Of a stretch of 39,301 bases of DNA, positions 1 to 8,393 are shown one piece after another. This stretch comes from CAYVTD01 sp964577665. Its GTDB lineage: Bacteria; Bacteroidota; Ignavibacteria; Kapaibacteriales; UBA2268. Numbering within the stretch: the stretch's first letter is position 1; each line of letters begins with the position of its first letter. A program made the translations under genes and the position numbers. The notes under the pieces were generated by a model that was not told the origin of the DNA, searched no databases, and saw only the letters and a list, made by a program, of their open reading frames with translations. The stretch lies in NCBI GenBank assembly GCA_964577665.1, contig CAZOBD010000017.1, forward strand, positions 1 to 39,301. Direction: 5' to 3'.

Positions 1-39
1 CATTACTTTATTTTTCTCTACGATTTTGCCAAATCTAAC

Positions 40-82
40 AAAATAATCATCCCCTCATCTGTTTTCCCTAATCAGGGGGGGC
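40..82 (+). repeat. Short interspersed repeat, AATCATCCCC family, copy 1
   Basis: The segment carries AATAATCATCCCCT, then TGTTTTCCCTAATCA, matching four other intergenic copies in the window (reverse at 3936-3976, forward at 16339-16380 and 25021-25068, reverse at 26425-26483). It is the most diverged at its right end, where it runs into a G-run. The rest of 1-158 holds only the terminator described separately. Confidence 0.5.
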
Positions 83-104
83 TTCTGTCTTTTTTCAACA
101 ATAC

Positions 105-144
105 AAAAAAATCTACCTGCTCCCGCAAAGGAGAGCAGATAGAT
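105..144 (-). terminator. Intrinsic terminator of the T9SS repeat protein gene
   Basis: Read on the minus strand, an imperfect stem (arms 133-144 and 111-122, ATCTATCTGCTC pairing with GAGCAGGTAGAT, one mismatch) is followed at once by a run of T (complement of the A-run at 105-110). It begins 15 bases after the stop codon of the minus-strand gene ending at 159. This is the clearest rho-independent terminator in the window. Confidence 0.75.
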
Positions 145-158
145 TATATTTAGAGAAC

Positions 159-2474
159 TTAGTCGATTATGACTTTCTGAGTGTAAATCGTTTCGTTCTG
201 GGTTGCTTTTATGTAATAAACACCTGTGGAAAGATGCCTGACATCAAGCTCAACTGTTTTGGAAGGTGCAGTTCTTTCCTGCATTACCAGTTCACCTGTA
301 TTGTTGTATATGAAAATATCGGCTTCGCCTAATGCGTTGAATTCCATATTAAGTTTTCCGTGAGCCGGATTGGGGTAAACATTCAGCAGTTCATGTCCGA
401 TAATAGTTTCTTCGACTGATGATACTTGATTATAGCGGATAATAAGCTTAGGCACTCTTTCGGGATGACGTTTGCCGTCGCCGCCGTCTTCCGGATCGGA
501 TATGTTTTCAAAAGCTTCCATTTCGCGGGCGTTTTCCATATCGCTGGGACCCTGCTCGTCTGTGCCTTTCAGCATTATGGCAAGGGCATTGCCTGACTGC
601 CAGCCCGGGCGGTTGACGATTTCCTGAATTATGCTGCTTATGTCGGCAGTCTGGTGTGTTGTCCAAAGTCCCCATTCCTCGTCAACGGTCCAGAGAACTT
701 TTGCATTTGTTTCCGGTCTGTCGGTGATAAGTGCATCGAGAGTGTAAGTTTCAGCGTTGTCTGCTGCTTCACCTACAATATTAATCAATGCAACATCTTC
801 TGCTGTTTTTGCTTCATGTGAAACTACTTCGATATAGGCTTCTTCTATCACTGCTCCGGGAGGAACAGTAACATTCTGGAATCTGAAACCTGCTGTCAGG
901 ATGTTCTGGTCGTCGGGTTCGCCTTCCCAGCCTGCGTCTATATCATCATCATCGAGAGCGTCCATAGCGTCGTTTTCCTGCTCGGCATCGTCGCTTGATA
1001 CAGGCACTTCTACGATTGTTCCGTCGTCAAGCTCTACTGTCTTTGTGGGACCGTTCTGCACGATTGGAATTGTAAGTGTTTGAACGTCAGATGTAAAGTT
1101 GATAATAAGCTTAGGCACTCTTTCGGGATGACGTTTGCCGTCGCCGCCGTCTTCCGGATCGGATATGTTTTCAAAAGCTTCCATTTCGCGGGCGTTTTCC
1201 ATATCGCTGGGACCCTGCTCGTCTGTGCCTTTCAGCATTATGGCAAGGGCATTGCCTGACTGCCAGCCCGGGCGGTTGACGATTTCCTGAATTATGCTGC
1301 TTATGTCGGCAGTCTGGTGTGTTGTCCAAAGTCCCCATTCCTCGTCAACGGTCCAGAGAACTTTTGCATTTGTTTCCGGTCTGTCGGTGATAAGTGCATC
1401 GAGAGTGTAAGTTTCAGCGTTGTCTGCTGCTTCACCTACAATATTAATCAATGCAACATCTTCTGCTGTTTTTGCTTCATGTGAAACTACTTCGATATAG
1501 GCTTCTTCTATCACTGCTCCGGGAGGAACAGTAACATTCTGGAATCTGAAACCTGCTGTCAGGATGTTCTGGTCGTCGGGTTCGCCTTCCCAGCCTGCGT
1601 CTATATCATCATCATCGAGAGCGTCCATAGCGTCGTTTTCCTGCTCGGCATCGTCGCTTGATACAGGCACTTCTACGATTGTTCCGTCGTCAAGCTCTAC
1701 TGTCTTTGTGGGACCGTTCTGCACGATTGGAATTGTAAGTGTTTGAACGTCAGATGTAAAGTTGATAATAAGCTTGGGAACTCTTTCGGGATGGCGTTTG
1801 CCATCGCCGCCGTCTTCCGGGTCGGAGATGTTTTCAAAAGCTTCCATTTCGCGGGCATTTTCCATATCGCTGGGGCCCTGTTCGTCAGTGCCTTTCAGCA
1901 TTATAGCAAGGGCATTGCCTGCCTGCCAGCCCGGGCGGTTGACGATTTCCTGAATGATGCTGCTTATGTCGGCAGTCTGGTGTGTTGTCCAAAGTCCCCA
2001 TTCCTCGTCAACGGTCCAGAGAACTTTTGCATTTGTTTCCGGTCTGTCGGTGATAAGTGCATCGAGAGTGTAAGTTTCAGCGTTGTCTGCTGCTTCACCT
2101 ACAATATTAATCAATGCAACATCTTCTGCTGTTTTTGCTTCGTGGGATACCACTTCAATATATGCAGATTCGATTATTGCACCCTGAGGTATCTGTATAT
2201 TTTGGAATCTGAAGCCTGCTGTCAGAATATTCTGGTCATCAGGTTCGCCTTCCCATCCGGCGTCGATATCATCGTCATCAAGAGCGTCCATAGCGTCGTT
2301 TTCCTGCTCGGCATCGTCGCTTGAAACAGGCACTTCCACGATAGTACCGTCGTCTAGTTCAACTGTCTTTGTGGGACCGTTCTGTACGATGGGAACAACA
2401 ATTTGTTCGGCTTTCATAGCGTAAGAAAAACCGATTAAAGCAAGTAAGGTAAGAAGTATCAGAGATTTTTTCAT
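159..2474 (-). CDS. Secreted triple-repeat protein with T9SS sorting domain
   Basis: 771 aa. Residues 1-20 form a signal peptide (KKS, then a hydrophobic stretch ending near FSYA). Three tandem units of 221 residues follow (about 25-245, 246-466, 467-678). Each starts near PIVQNGPTKTVELDDG, contains an acidic aspartate run (DALDDDDIDAGWEGEPDD) and a beta-sandwich-like segment (GFRFQN, AYIEVVSHEAKT, DISSIIQEIVNRPGW). That segment resembles domains I recall from secreted and multidomain proteins of Bacteroidota and marine bacteria. The Asp clusters suggest Ca2+ binding (inference). Residues about 700-771 are a type A Por/T9SS sorting domain (NVYPNPAHGKL near its start, GVYYIKA and QKVIID at its end), so the protein is probably exported through the outer membrane and surface-attached or released. 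A GGGAGA ribosome binding site lies 4 bases before the ATG. It is transcribed alone and ends in an intrinsic terminator. Repeats 2 and 3 are identical in DNA. Function unknown. Confidence 0.9.
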   Translation of the reverse strand: MKKSLILLTLLALIGFSYAMKAEQIVVPIVQNGPTKTVELDDGTIVEVPVSSDDAEQENDAMDALDDDDIDAGWEGEPDDQNILTAGFRFQNIQIPQGAIIESAYIEVVSHEAKTAEDVALINIVGEAADNAETYTLDALITDRPETNAKVLWTVDEEWGLWTTHQTADISSIIQEIVNRPGWQAGNALAIMLKGTDEQGPSDMENAREMEAFENISDPEDGGDGKRHPERVPKLIINFTSDVQTLTIPIVQNGPTKTVELDDGTIVEVPVSSDDAEQENDAMDALDDDDIDAGWEGEPDDQNILTAGFRFQNVTVPPGAVIEEAYIEVVSHEAKTAEDVALINIVGEAADNAETYTLDALITDRPETNAKVLWTVDEEWGLWTTHQTADISSIIQEIVNRPGWQSGNALAIMLKGTDEQGPSDMENAREMEAFENISDPEDGGDGKRHPERVPKLIINFTSDVQTLTIPIVQNGPTKTVELDDGTIVEVPVSSDDAEQENDAMDALDDDDIDAGWEGEPDDQNILTAGFRFQNVTVPPGAVIEEAYIEVVSHEAKTAEDVALINIVGEAADNAETYTLDALITDRPETNAKVLWTVDEEWGLWTTHQTADISSIIQEIVNRPGWQSGNALAIMLKGTDEQGPSDMENAREMEAFENISDPEDGGDGKRHPERVPKLIIRYNQVSSVEETIIGHELLNVYPNPAHGKLNMEFNALGEADIFIYNNTGELVMQERTAPSKTVELDVRHLSTGVYYIKATQNETIYTQKVIID
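438..2402 (-). repeat. Tandem 663-bp coding repeats (three copies)
   Basis: Period 663 bp, shown by the same landmark (GATAATAAGCTT) at 438, 1101 and 1764. By eye I found no difference between 438-1100 and 1101-1763. The third copy (1764 to about 2402, N-terminal in the protein) differs at many mostly synonymous sites. An exception is 1957-2141, a 185-bp block identical to the other two copies. Confidence 0.9.
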
Positions 2475-2723
2475 AGTGTCTCCCTATGTTTATTCAAAAA
2501 AAAACAATTAAATTTACAAAATCAATATGAATCTATGATAAAATCAATCTTAAGATTACATTAATTTTAAAATGCAAATTTTTAAAGTTTTAAAGTTAAG
2601 AATTAAGTGTAAACATGTGGTTAAGTGATTGTTAAGGTTGTGTTAAAATTATTAAAATATAGGAAGTTGCATTAAATTTATTTCATATTCAATTTTATTT
2701 TTTATCTCATTAAAAAAATTCCA

Positions 2724-2731
2724 TAATTTTG
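2724..2731 (+). promoter_or_regulatory. Possible Bacteroidota -7 element before the lipoprotein gene
   Basis: TAATTTTG fits the TAnnTTTG -7 consensus of Bacteroidota primary sigma factors, about 40 bases before the ATG at 2772. No clear TTTG lies 19 bases upstream (a T-rich TTTA-like sequence is there), so support is partial. The 2475-2723 gap is otherwise AT-rich and without recognisable structure. Confidence 0.35.
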
Positions 2732-2771
2732 CATTTTATTGTTTTAAATGTTCAATAATATCGGAGTTTCG

Positions 2772-3851
2772 ATGAAATATTATCATTCCTTTCTGATGCT
2801 TATTATTCTCACATTTCTTTCATGCGCGGAAGAAAAACCCGAACCTGCAAAAGAATCAAAAACATGCTGGGGCAAGGACAGTTTGTACATAATAAAAGAA
2901 ACTTATCTGACTAAATGGGATGATACTGAAAACATAGACTCTCCCGCTTTCTGGCAGAGCAAAGATAAATCTAAGAATTGGTTAATTGCCACTGCAAAAG
3001 AAGGGCACTGCCTTGCGGTTTACAATGCTGAAAACGGGGAAAGACTAAAAACCATCGGCAAAGAAGGTGATTCGGAAGGTGAGTTCAGCCGCCCAAACGG
3101 TATATGGGTGATAGACGATATGGCTTTCGTAGTGGAGCGCGATAACAACAGAATTCAGGTGCTTTCCCTGCCCGATTTTAAAACAGTGCTTATGTTCGGA
3201 CAGGACAAACTTATCAATGCTTACGGCTTGACTGTTTTCAAAGAGAATGATTATTACAGACTATGGGTTACGGACAATTACGAAACGAAAAACGAAGAAA
3301 TACCTCCTGACAGCCTTCTAAACAAAAGGGTGCTCGAGTATAAAATATCAAATAAAGGCGGTAATTTGAATGCAGAATTTATTAAATACATCGGTGACAC
3401 TACTGAAAAGGGTGCTTTAAGAATAGTTGAATCCATCTATGCCGACCCGGAAAACAATTTACTGATGATTGCAGAGGAAGATGAACGCAACACTCACATA
3501 AAAGTCTATGATTTGGACGGCAATTTCATCGGAAAAACTATCGGCGAAGGCGATTTCAAATATCAGGCAGAAGGCATAGCTCTTTATAAGAAAGAAGGCG
3601 GAAAGGGATTCTGGATATTTACCGATCAGGCGGACAACCACAATACTTTTCGTATCTACAGCCGCAGGGATTTCAAATACCTCTGCCGTTTCCAGCCCGA
3701 AGAAACTACAAATACAGACGGAGTTTGGCTTACACAGACATCTTTCCCCGGCTTTGAAGAGGGAGCGTTTTTTGCGGTAAATAACGACGGCGGCGTCGGC
3801 GCTTTTTCGTGGAAAGCTCTCTCGGATACTTTATGCCTCAAATGTGATTAG
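2772..3851 (+). CDS. Beta-propeller lipoprotein (NHL/phytase-like)
   Basis: Starting at ATG 2772 gives 359 aa with a lipoprotein signal peptide: a hydrophobic stretch then the lipobox-like LSC, with the lipidated Cys near residue 18. An upstream in-frame ATG at 2748 would bury this signal, so 2772 is preferred. The mature protein has propeller-type repeats: KTIGKEGDSEGEFSRPNGIW and VYDLDGNFIGKTIGEGD are NHL-like blades. The second half (EGIALYKK, WIFTDQADNHNTFRIYSRRD, NTDGVWL) follows the layout of 3-phytase-like beta-propeller proteins. It probably sits on the periplasmic or outer face of the envelope. A phosphatase role is only a family-level guess, since I cannot confirm the phytase calcium ligands. 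It stands alone between AT-rich gaps. Confidence 0.8.
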   Translation: MKYYHSFLMLIILTFLSCAEEKPEPAKESKTCWGKDSLYIIKETYLTKWDDTENIDSPAFWQSKDKSKNWLIATAKEGHCLAVYNAENGERLKTIGKEGDSEGEFSRPNGIWVIDDMAFVVERDNNRIQVLSLPDFKTVLMFGQDKLINAYGLTVFKENDYYRLWVTDNYETKNEEIPPDSLLNKRVLEYKISNKGGNLNAEFIKYIGDTTEKGALRIVESIYADPENNLLMIAEEDERNTHIKVYDLDGNFIGKTIGEGDFKYQAEGIALYKKEGGKGFWIFTDQADNHNTFRIYSRRDFKYLCRFQPEETTNTDGVWLTQTSFPGFEEGAFFAVNNDGGVGAFSWKALSDTLCLKCD

Positions 3852-3935
3852 AAATTCATTGAGGGGAAAATTTATCCCGGAAGACGCTTTTCTGAGGCAG
3901 TTCCGTTTATAATTCTTATTTTTGTCTAATGAAAC

Positions 3936-3976
3936 AGACATGATAATAGAAAATCACATAAGGAAATGATTATTTT
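3936..3976 (-). repeat. Short interspersed repeat, AATCATCCCC family, copy 2
   Basis: On the minus strand this reads AATAATCATTTCCTTATGTG, then ATTTTCTATTATCATG. This is a diverged copy of the family best preserved at 25021-25068. It lies about 55 bases from the GGGGAGGG palindromic element at 4030-4115, in the same relative order and orientation as at the 24.8-25.1 kb locus. Confidence 0.55.
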
Positions 3977-4029
3977 TAGGTAGATTTGCCATATATTGAA
4001 GAAAAAAACGTTGTGCAATGAAAATCCGG

Positions 4030-4115
4030 AAGAGACCCCACCACGGCCCTCCCCAAGGGGTGGGAGATTAAGAATGTAGTTCCCTTCCCTTGGGGAGGGT
4101 TAGGGTGGAGCTTAA
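4030..4115 (-). repeat. GGGGAGGG palindromic interspersed element, copy 1
   Basis: The segment contains two back-to-back G/C palindromes (CCTCCCCAAGGGGTGGG and TTCCCTTCCCTTGGGGAG). On the minus strand it ends CCGTGGTGGGGTCTCTT, which matches CCGGGGTGGGGTCTCTT in the element at 24820-24940. The shared end, spacing and palindromes make these two copies of one REP-like or MITE-like family. It fills most of the gap between the propeller lipoprotein and the LOG gene and may double as a transcription terminator. Confidence 0.7.
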
Positions 4116-4165
4116 AATAAACAGATGAACAAATTTTGAAAATTAAAAACGCTAAGAAAAAGATA

Positions 4166-4744
4166 ATGTTAATTGAAAAAGTATGCGTATTTTGCGGAGC
4201 AAGCAGCAGATGCGACAAATTTTATCTGGATGAAGCCGAAAAACTCGGAAGGATGCTTGCCCTAAGCCGGAAAACAATAGTTTACGGAGGCGGCAATATC
4301 GGTCTTATGGGCAGACTTGCCGAAGGCGCCATTGCAGAAGGCGGGAACGTAATTGGCGTTATACCGAATTTTCTTCAAAATCTGGAACTGGGACACAGGG
4401 ATATAGCCGAGCTAAGGGAAGTTACGTCAATGCACGAGCGCGAAGCAGCCATGATGCTCGAAAGCGACTGCATCATTGCCCTGCCCGGCAGTACGGGTAC
4501 TTTATCAGAGCTTTTACAGGCTGTTACATGGAAAAGGTTAGGCCTGATTCTTTCACCGGTAATAATCGTTAACCTCAGAAATTATTACGATCCTTTGATA
4601 AAAATGCTTCTGCGTACGGAAACGGAAAAATTCATGAGTACCAGCCGTGGTAAAGTCTGGACAACCGTAGAAAACACAGAAGACGTTATGCCTTTGATAG
4701 ATAAGTCAATGCCGGACAGTGCATACCGAGGTGATTTTGCATAA
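4166..4744 (+). CDS. LOG-family (lysine decarboxylase-like) protein
   Basis: 192 aa from ATG 4166; a TTG at 4136 would add ten lysine-rich residues with no support. The Rossmann-like fold of the LOG/YvdD family is visible: VCVFCGASS at the N-terminus, VYGGGNIGLMG as the nucleotide-binding loop, then GVIP and LPGSTGTLSE in place of the family PGGxGTxxE motif. Characterised members hydrolyse cytokinin nucleoside 5'-monophosphates or AMP to the base and ribose 5-phosphate in the cytosol. The first catalytic-motif Gly pair is altered (GG to GS) while the final Glu is kept. It is monocistronic. No arginine-decarboxylase function is implied by the old family name. Confidence 0.85.
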   Translation: MLIEKVCVFCGASSRCDKFYLDEAEKLGRMLALSRKTIVYGGGNIGLMGRLAEGAIAEGGNVIGVIPNFLQNLELGHRDIAELREVTSMHEREAAMMLESDCIIALPGSTGTLSELLQAVTWKRLGLILSPVIIVNLRNYYDPLIKMLLRTETEKFMSTSRGKVWTTVENTEDVMPLIDKSMPDSAYRGDFA

Positions 4745-4771
4745 AGATACAGGAGAATAATTGAATAAATG

Positions 4772-5548
4772 CTATTTTTTAGGTGGCTGCCAGCCCTTTC
4801 TGTTCCATTGTATAAGCTCGATATTGACGTAGCCTATCAGAACGTGAAGTTTCGCCGAAATGGGTACGGATGCATCATCATTGCTGAACCATCCCTCAAA
4901 ACTGCCTGAAAGGCCGTATATTCCTTTTCCGGAAAGTTCTCCCCGGAAATATTTTGTATCAACATCATAATCTAAGGCGCTTATCTCAACGGCTTCATTT
5001 CTGCCGGTAAAACTTATTTCTACCTGTGTAGTATCTTCATATATCACAATGGGGAATTTTATTTTTGTTTTGCTGTGAAGAAACCGCCTTGATGCATACA
5101 AAATAGACAATCCGTCATTGTATTTCCGGTAAAGCTGCCATTTCGCTTCGAAAACTTTATCGCTGTTTCGCCTGTGTTCTGCTTTTATGATATTGTTCTT
5201 ATAATCGAAGTCCACATTTTCGTAGAACCAGTCATTATCCCCTTTTTTTGTCCTCCCTTCAAATCCGTGCGAATAAGCGCCGCTGAGATCAAGATGGCTC
5301 TCCATATCGGCTTTTATCTCGACAAAGGGCATTTCAGGATAGGATGCAATTTTTGCTTTTACAATCCTCTTTTTTATTCCGTCCTTCTCCTTAGTACCTT
5401 CCGTAATTATTTTTATAGTTCCCAGCTTTATTTTAAAAAAGGATACTTCATAAACGAGTTCTTCGCCTTCCTGCAGGAAATCAGCGCCTGCTGATCCTGC
5501 TGTAAAAATCAACATTAGAAGTACAATTATAACTGATTTCATATTCAT
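4772..5548 (-). CDS. DUF3108 periplasmic protein
   Basis: 258 aa with a signal peptide (MKSVIIVLLMLIFTAGSAGA, from the second Met at 5542 or the first at 5548). The mature part opens with EGEELVYEVSFFKIKLGTIK, the typical start of DUF3108 proteins, and continues as alternating beta strands, ending KGWQPPKK. Members are exported proteins of unknown function common in Bacteroidota and Proteobacteria. The gene lies 88 bases downstream of the TonB-dependent receptor gene on the same strand, so co-transcription is possible. Its stop is 27 bases from the end of the convergent LOG gene. Confidence 0.8.
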   Translation of the reverse strand: MNMKSVIIVLLMLIFTAGSAGADFLQEGEELVYEVSFFKIKLGTIKIITEGTKEKDGIKKRIVKAKIASYPEMPFVEIKADMESHLDLSGAYSHGFEGRTKKGDNDWFYENVDFDYKNNIIKAEHRRNSDKVFEAKWQLYRKYNDGLSILYASRRFLHSKTKIKFPIVIYEDTTQVEISFTGRNEAVEISALDYDVDTKYFRGELSGKGIYGLSGSFEGWFSNDDASVPISAKLHVLIGYVNIELIQWNRKGWQPPKK

Positions 5549-5636
5549 AAATCATTTTGTGCAAAATATATTCTTTAACGGGTATGTACGTGATAAATTT
5601 ATTTTAGTTCCGTTTTTCTCGGTTCAAACCATTTTT

Positions 5637-7919
5637 TTAAAACTCAAGACTGATGCCGATACTCGGAAGAATGCCCAAGGACTCGCTGTATTCTTTTCTC
5701 ATTTCACGGAAATCCCATCTTACTCCTGAGATATTGTTTCTGGCATAAATATTTTGTATATCAATATATGTAATTAAGTAAAAATTAGTTAGATCCCATC
5801 TTTTGTCAACACGTACATCCAGAGCATGGAAGTCCGGCAGTCTTTCTCCTTCATTATACTGGGAATAATCGAGCTGTCCGGTCTGCAGAAAGGGTGTAGT
5901 CGGCAGTCCGGCAGCATAGCGGAATTTTGCGCTAACTTCCCATTCCGAATCAAAACGGTAACCGGCAGCGGCATTCAGTATAAATCTTGTGTCGAAAGAG
6001 CCGGGTCTGTATCCTCCTTCAAGGGACTTAAATTCGGTCTGGCTGACAGATACCGTAAATAATCCGTAAAGAGGAATTTTACTCATTTTTTTCTGTATAA
6101 ATAGCTCAACTCCTTTTGACCTTCCTTCGCCTGCCATTAGCAGCGGCTCCAGCCCGAAAGGTATGTCCGATGTAATATCGTCAAATCCGGCAGGCGCCAG
6201 CACGGCATCAGGTCTCCAGACTCTTGCAGGATAATTATCATACCATTTATAATAAACCTCGAGCTGTACTTTTACATCAATCAGGGGAGTGTGCTCATAT
6301 CCAAGAACGACCTGATCGGCGCGCATCGGATTAAGCCTGTTGCTTTCATCGCCAATCAGCCATATATACGAAGGAGCTTGATAATACCTGCCGCCGCTGA
6401 AAATAATGCTTGAAACGTTGTTTAAAACATATACAAAAGACAGTCTCGGCGAGAAGAAAAGATTTTCTTCGGTAATGCTGAAATAGTCTAATCTTCCTCC
6501 TGCCGTAATTTTATGGTTTCCAAGCTGTGCTGTATAGCTTGCATAAGTTGAATTTTTAAGAGAATGAAAAGTTGTATCTTTGGAAAGAGTATGTGGATTA
6601 CCTTCATTGTCAAGGCGGTACTGTCCGTCGATAAAAATGTCATAGTCAAGCAAACTGCCGTATTTCAGTGTATTACCAAACTGTATATCTGATTTTTCAA
6701 AAATTTTGAATTCAAAATTCGTCTTCAAAGAGACTTCACCCTCTCTGGAATTGTTTTTCAAAACGGTATTCAAAAGCGAATCATTCTGAAAGCTCTCGAA
6801 ATTGGTGTAAGACCTGCCGAGGGTGATTTTTCCGAAACCGCTGCCGAAAAGTGTTTTCCATGTCAGTCCCGTGAAATACTGCTCCTGATTCGGAACGGCT
6901 ATACGGCTGTTGTCATAGCGGTTGTCTAAATTGTCATTATTTAGCTTAACGTCATTTAATGCCCCGATAGTCAGAAAAGAAAGCGAATTGTTTTGATCCA
7001 AACGGTAGTCGGCTTTTGCCTGAAAGTCCCAATACTCCGGTATAAAAGCAAAGCCGGCGGCATTGAAAATAAAGTCGAGGTAACTTCTGCGGGCGCTGAA
7101 CAAAAAAGAGCCTTTATCGGACAAAGGACCTTCAAGATTAGCGCCGAACTGGGTAGCAGAAACAGTTAACTTGCCTCCGAACTTATCCTCATTTCCTTTT
7201 CTCAGAGTAATATTGGTCATGGAGGAAAGTTTATCACCGTACAGTGCTCCAAACCCCCCGGCTGAGAACTCAACATTGCGGACAAAATCAATGTTTATCA
7301 TTGAAAGCGGCCCGCCCGTTGAACCCTGAGAGCCGAAATGATTGATGTTCGGAACTTCTATGTCATCGACAATGAAAAGATTTTCAAAAGGCGCACCGCC
7401 CCGCACCACAAGGTCGTTTCTGCCCGCTTGAGTTACGCCTACTCCCGGCAAAAGAGCAGCCGCCCTGACTACATCTTCCTGCACACCGGGAGCGCGTCTG
7501 ATGTCTTCGGCATTCAAACTCTGTGTGCTTGTAACGGTCTCTGTCTTTTTTAAAAAGTATGCAGCCTTTACTTCGGCTCCCTGCAGCTCTATTACTTTTT
7601 CTATTAATTCCACCTCAAGATTAACAGGTTTAACGGGGCTGACCACTACATCTGGCTTAATAAAAGTCTCATAACCTACACCTGAAAAACGTACTGAATA
7701 AATGCCGGGTTGAAGATTTTTAATCCTGAATTTTCCTGATGCGTTTGTATAAGCGCCCTGCTTAGTACCCTCGACCAAAACGGTTATGCCCGGAGTGGGC
7801 TTTTGAGTCTGCTTGTCAATAACTGCTCCGGTTATTTCACCTTTGGCATCATTTTGTCCCTGGCTTTTTCCAAAAACCAGCAGAAGAATAAATCCAGTAA
7901 AAAACAATATTCTTTTCAT
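5637..7919 (-). CDS. TonB-dependent outer-membrane receptor
   Basis: About 760 aa from ATG 7919; an in-frame GTG at 7928 would add three residues. The signal peptide is MKRILFFTGFILLLVFG, with cleavage near SQGQ. Residues about 25-110 are a carboxypeptidase-regulatory-like domain (GEITGAVIDKQTQKPTPGIT, then GKFRIKNLQPGIYSVRFSGV). Residues about 125-230 are the plug (DIRRAPGVQEDVVRAAALLP, NDLVVRGGAPFENLFIVDDI). The remainder is a 22-strand-type barrel ending in an aromatic terminus (GISLEF). This architecture is that of Bacteroidota TonB-dependent transporters. No SusD partner is adjacent, so a polysaccharide-uptake role is not supported, and the substrate is unknown. The 7929-8097 gap upstream is AT-rich, with a TATTTTTG (-7-like, complement of 8042-8049) but no matching -33. 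Confidence 0.92.
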   Translation of the reverse strand: MKRILFFTGFILLLVFGKSQGQNDAKGEITGAVIDKQTQKPTPGITVLVEGTKQGAYTNASGKFRIKNLQPGIYSVRFSGVGYETFIKPDVVVSPVKPVNLEVELIEKVIELQGAEVKAAYFLKKTETVTSTQSLNAEDIRRAPGVQEDVVRAAALLPGVGVTQAGRNDLVVRGGAPFENLFIVDDIEVPNINHFGSQGSTGGPLSMINIDFVRNVEFSAGGFGALYGDKLSSMTNITLRKGNEDKFGGKLTVSATQFGANLEGPLSDKGSFLFSARRSYLDFIFNAAGFAFIPEYWDFQAKADYRLDQNNSLSFLTIGALNDVKLNNDNLDNRYDNSRIAVPNQEQYFTGLTWKTLFGSGFGKITLGRSYTNFESFQNDSLLNTVLKNNSREGEVSLKTNFEFKIFEKSDIQFGNTLKYGSLLDYDIFIDGQYRLDNEGNPHTLSKDTTFHSLKNSTYASYTAQLGNHKITAGGRLDYFSITEENLFFSPRLSFVYVLNNVSSIIFSGGRYYQAPSYIWLIGDESNRLNPMRADQVVLGYEHTPLIDVKVQLEVYYKWYDNYPARVWRPDAVLAPAGFDDITSDIPFGLEPLLMAGEGRSKGVELFIQKKMSKIPLYGLFTVSVSQTEFKSLEGGYRPGSFDTRFILNAAAGYRFDSEWEVSAKFRYAAGLPTTPFLQTGQLDYSQYNEGERLPDFHALDVRVDKRWDLTNFYLITYIDIQNIYARNNISGVRWDFREMRKEYSESLGILPSIGISLEF

Positions 7920-8097
7920 TTTTTTCACATTTTTTAAAATTCAACATAAATTCAACATATCAATTAAATATTAAAAATATTTAATTATTTAAAATTAATA
8001 TTTAGCCATGACGAAATATTCTTCTCAATTATTGGAATAAACAAAAATAATTAATGCTTCTTTTTCAATTTTTTATTAATATTAACTTATTTTCAAA

Positions 8098-8128
8098 TTT
8101 GGTCAATTCAAAATATTCTCTATATTTG
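8098..8128 (+). promoter_or_regulatory. Consensus Bacteroidota promoter of the flbD-like operon
   Basis: TTTG at 8098-8101, a 19-base spacer, then TATATTTG at 8121-8128. This matches both elements and the spacing of the Bacteroidota primary sigma factor promoter (TTTG-N19-TAnnTTTG). It predicts transcription from about 8135 and a leader of about 30 bases before the ATG at 8164. Confidence 0.75.
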
Positions 8129-8163
8129 CGAATGTAGAATTATTTTCACAATTAAGCGCGCCC

Positions 8164-8382
8164 ATGATCACTTTAACAAAAATAGACGGAAGACCCGTTA
8201 CCGTAAACGCCGATGAAATAGAAACAGTTGAAACAACTTACGACTCTACCGTCAGTCTGAAAAGCGGCAGGAAAATCATTGTGAAAGAAACCTTTGATGA
8301 GATCAGGAATAAAACAATTGAATACCGCAGAGAGTGTTTCTCCGCTCTGCTCGACCAGGTTGTACATAACGATAAAGACTGA
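8164..8382 (+). CDS. FlbD-family small protein
   Basis: 72 aa. The start MITLTKIDGRPVTVNADEIE and the following TTYDSTVSLKSGRKIIVKET fit the FlbD family (Met-Ile-x-Leu-Thr, Asn in strand two, then an S/T-hxxGxxhxVxE stretch). FlbD proteins are usually encoded among flagellar genes next to motA and fliL. No flagellar gene occurs anywhere in this window, so a flagellar role is not supported here. It is the first gene of a five-gene operon and the next start is 11 bases after its stop. A general role as a small cytosolic or envelope-linked regulator is only a guess. Confidence 0.75.
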   Translation: MITLTKIDGRPVTVNADEIETVETTYDSTVSLKSGRKIIVKETFDEIRNKTIEYRRECFSALLDQVVHNDKD

Positions 8383-8393
8383 CCCGGAGGCAA

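Noticed and set aside
1743..2324. 193-residue open frame opposite the T9SS repeat gene, and smaller identical 60-residue frames at 901 and 1564
   Set aside because: They are antisense to strongly supported coding repeats and look like low-complexity shadow translations. Their repetition is due to the 663-bp repeat itself.
4136..4165. TTG start at 4136 for the LOG-family gene
   Set aside because: It would add ten lysine-rich residues before the conserved VCVFCGASS start. ATG 4166 gives a normal family N-terminus.
5637..7919. SusC/SusD-type polysaccharide utilisation locus
   Set aside because: There is no SusD gene, no glycoside hydrolase and no specific regulator near the TonB-dependent receptor.
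8164..8382. Flagellar gene cluster suggested by the FlbD-like protein and the CheB gene
   Set aside because: No fli, flg, flh or mot genes occur, the CheB is of the WspF subtype, and the neighbours are envelope and signalling genes.
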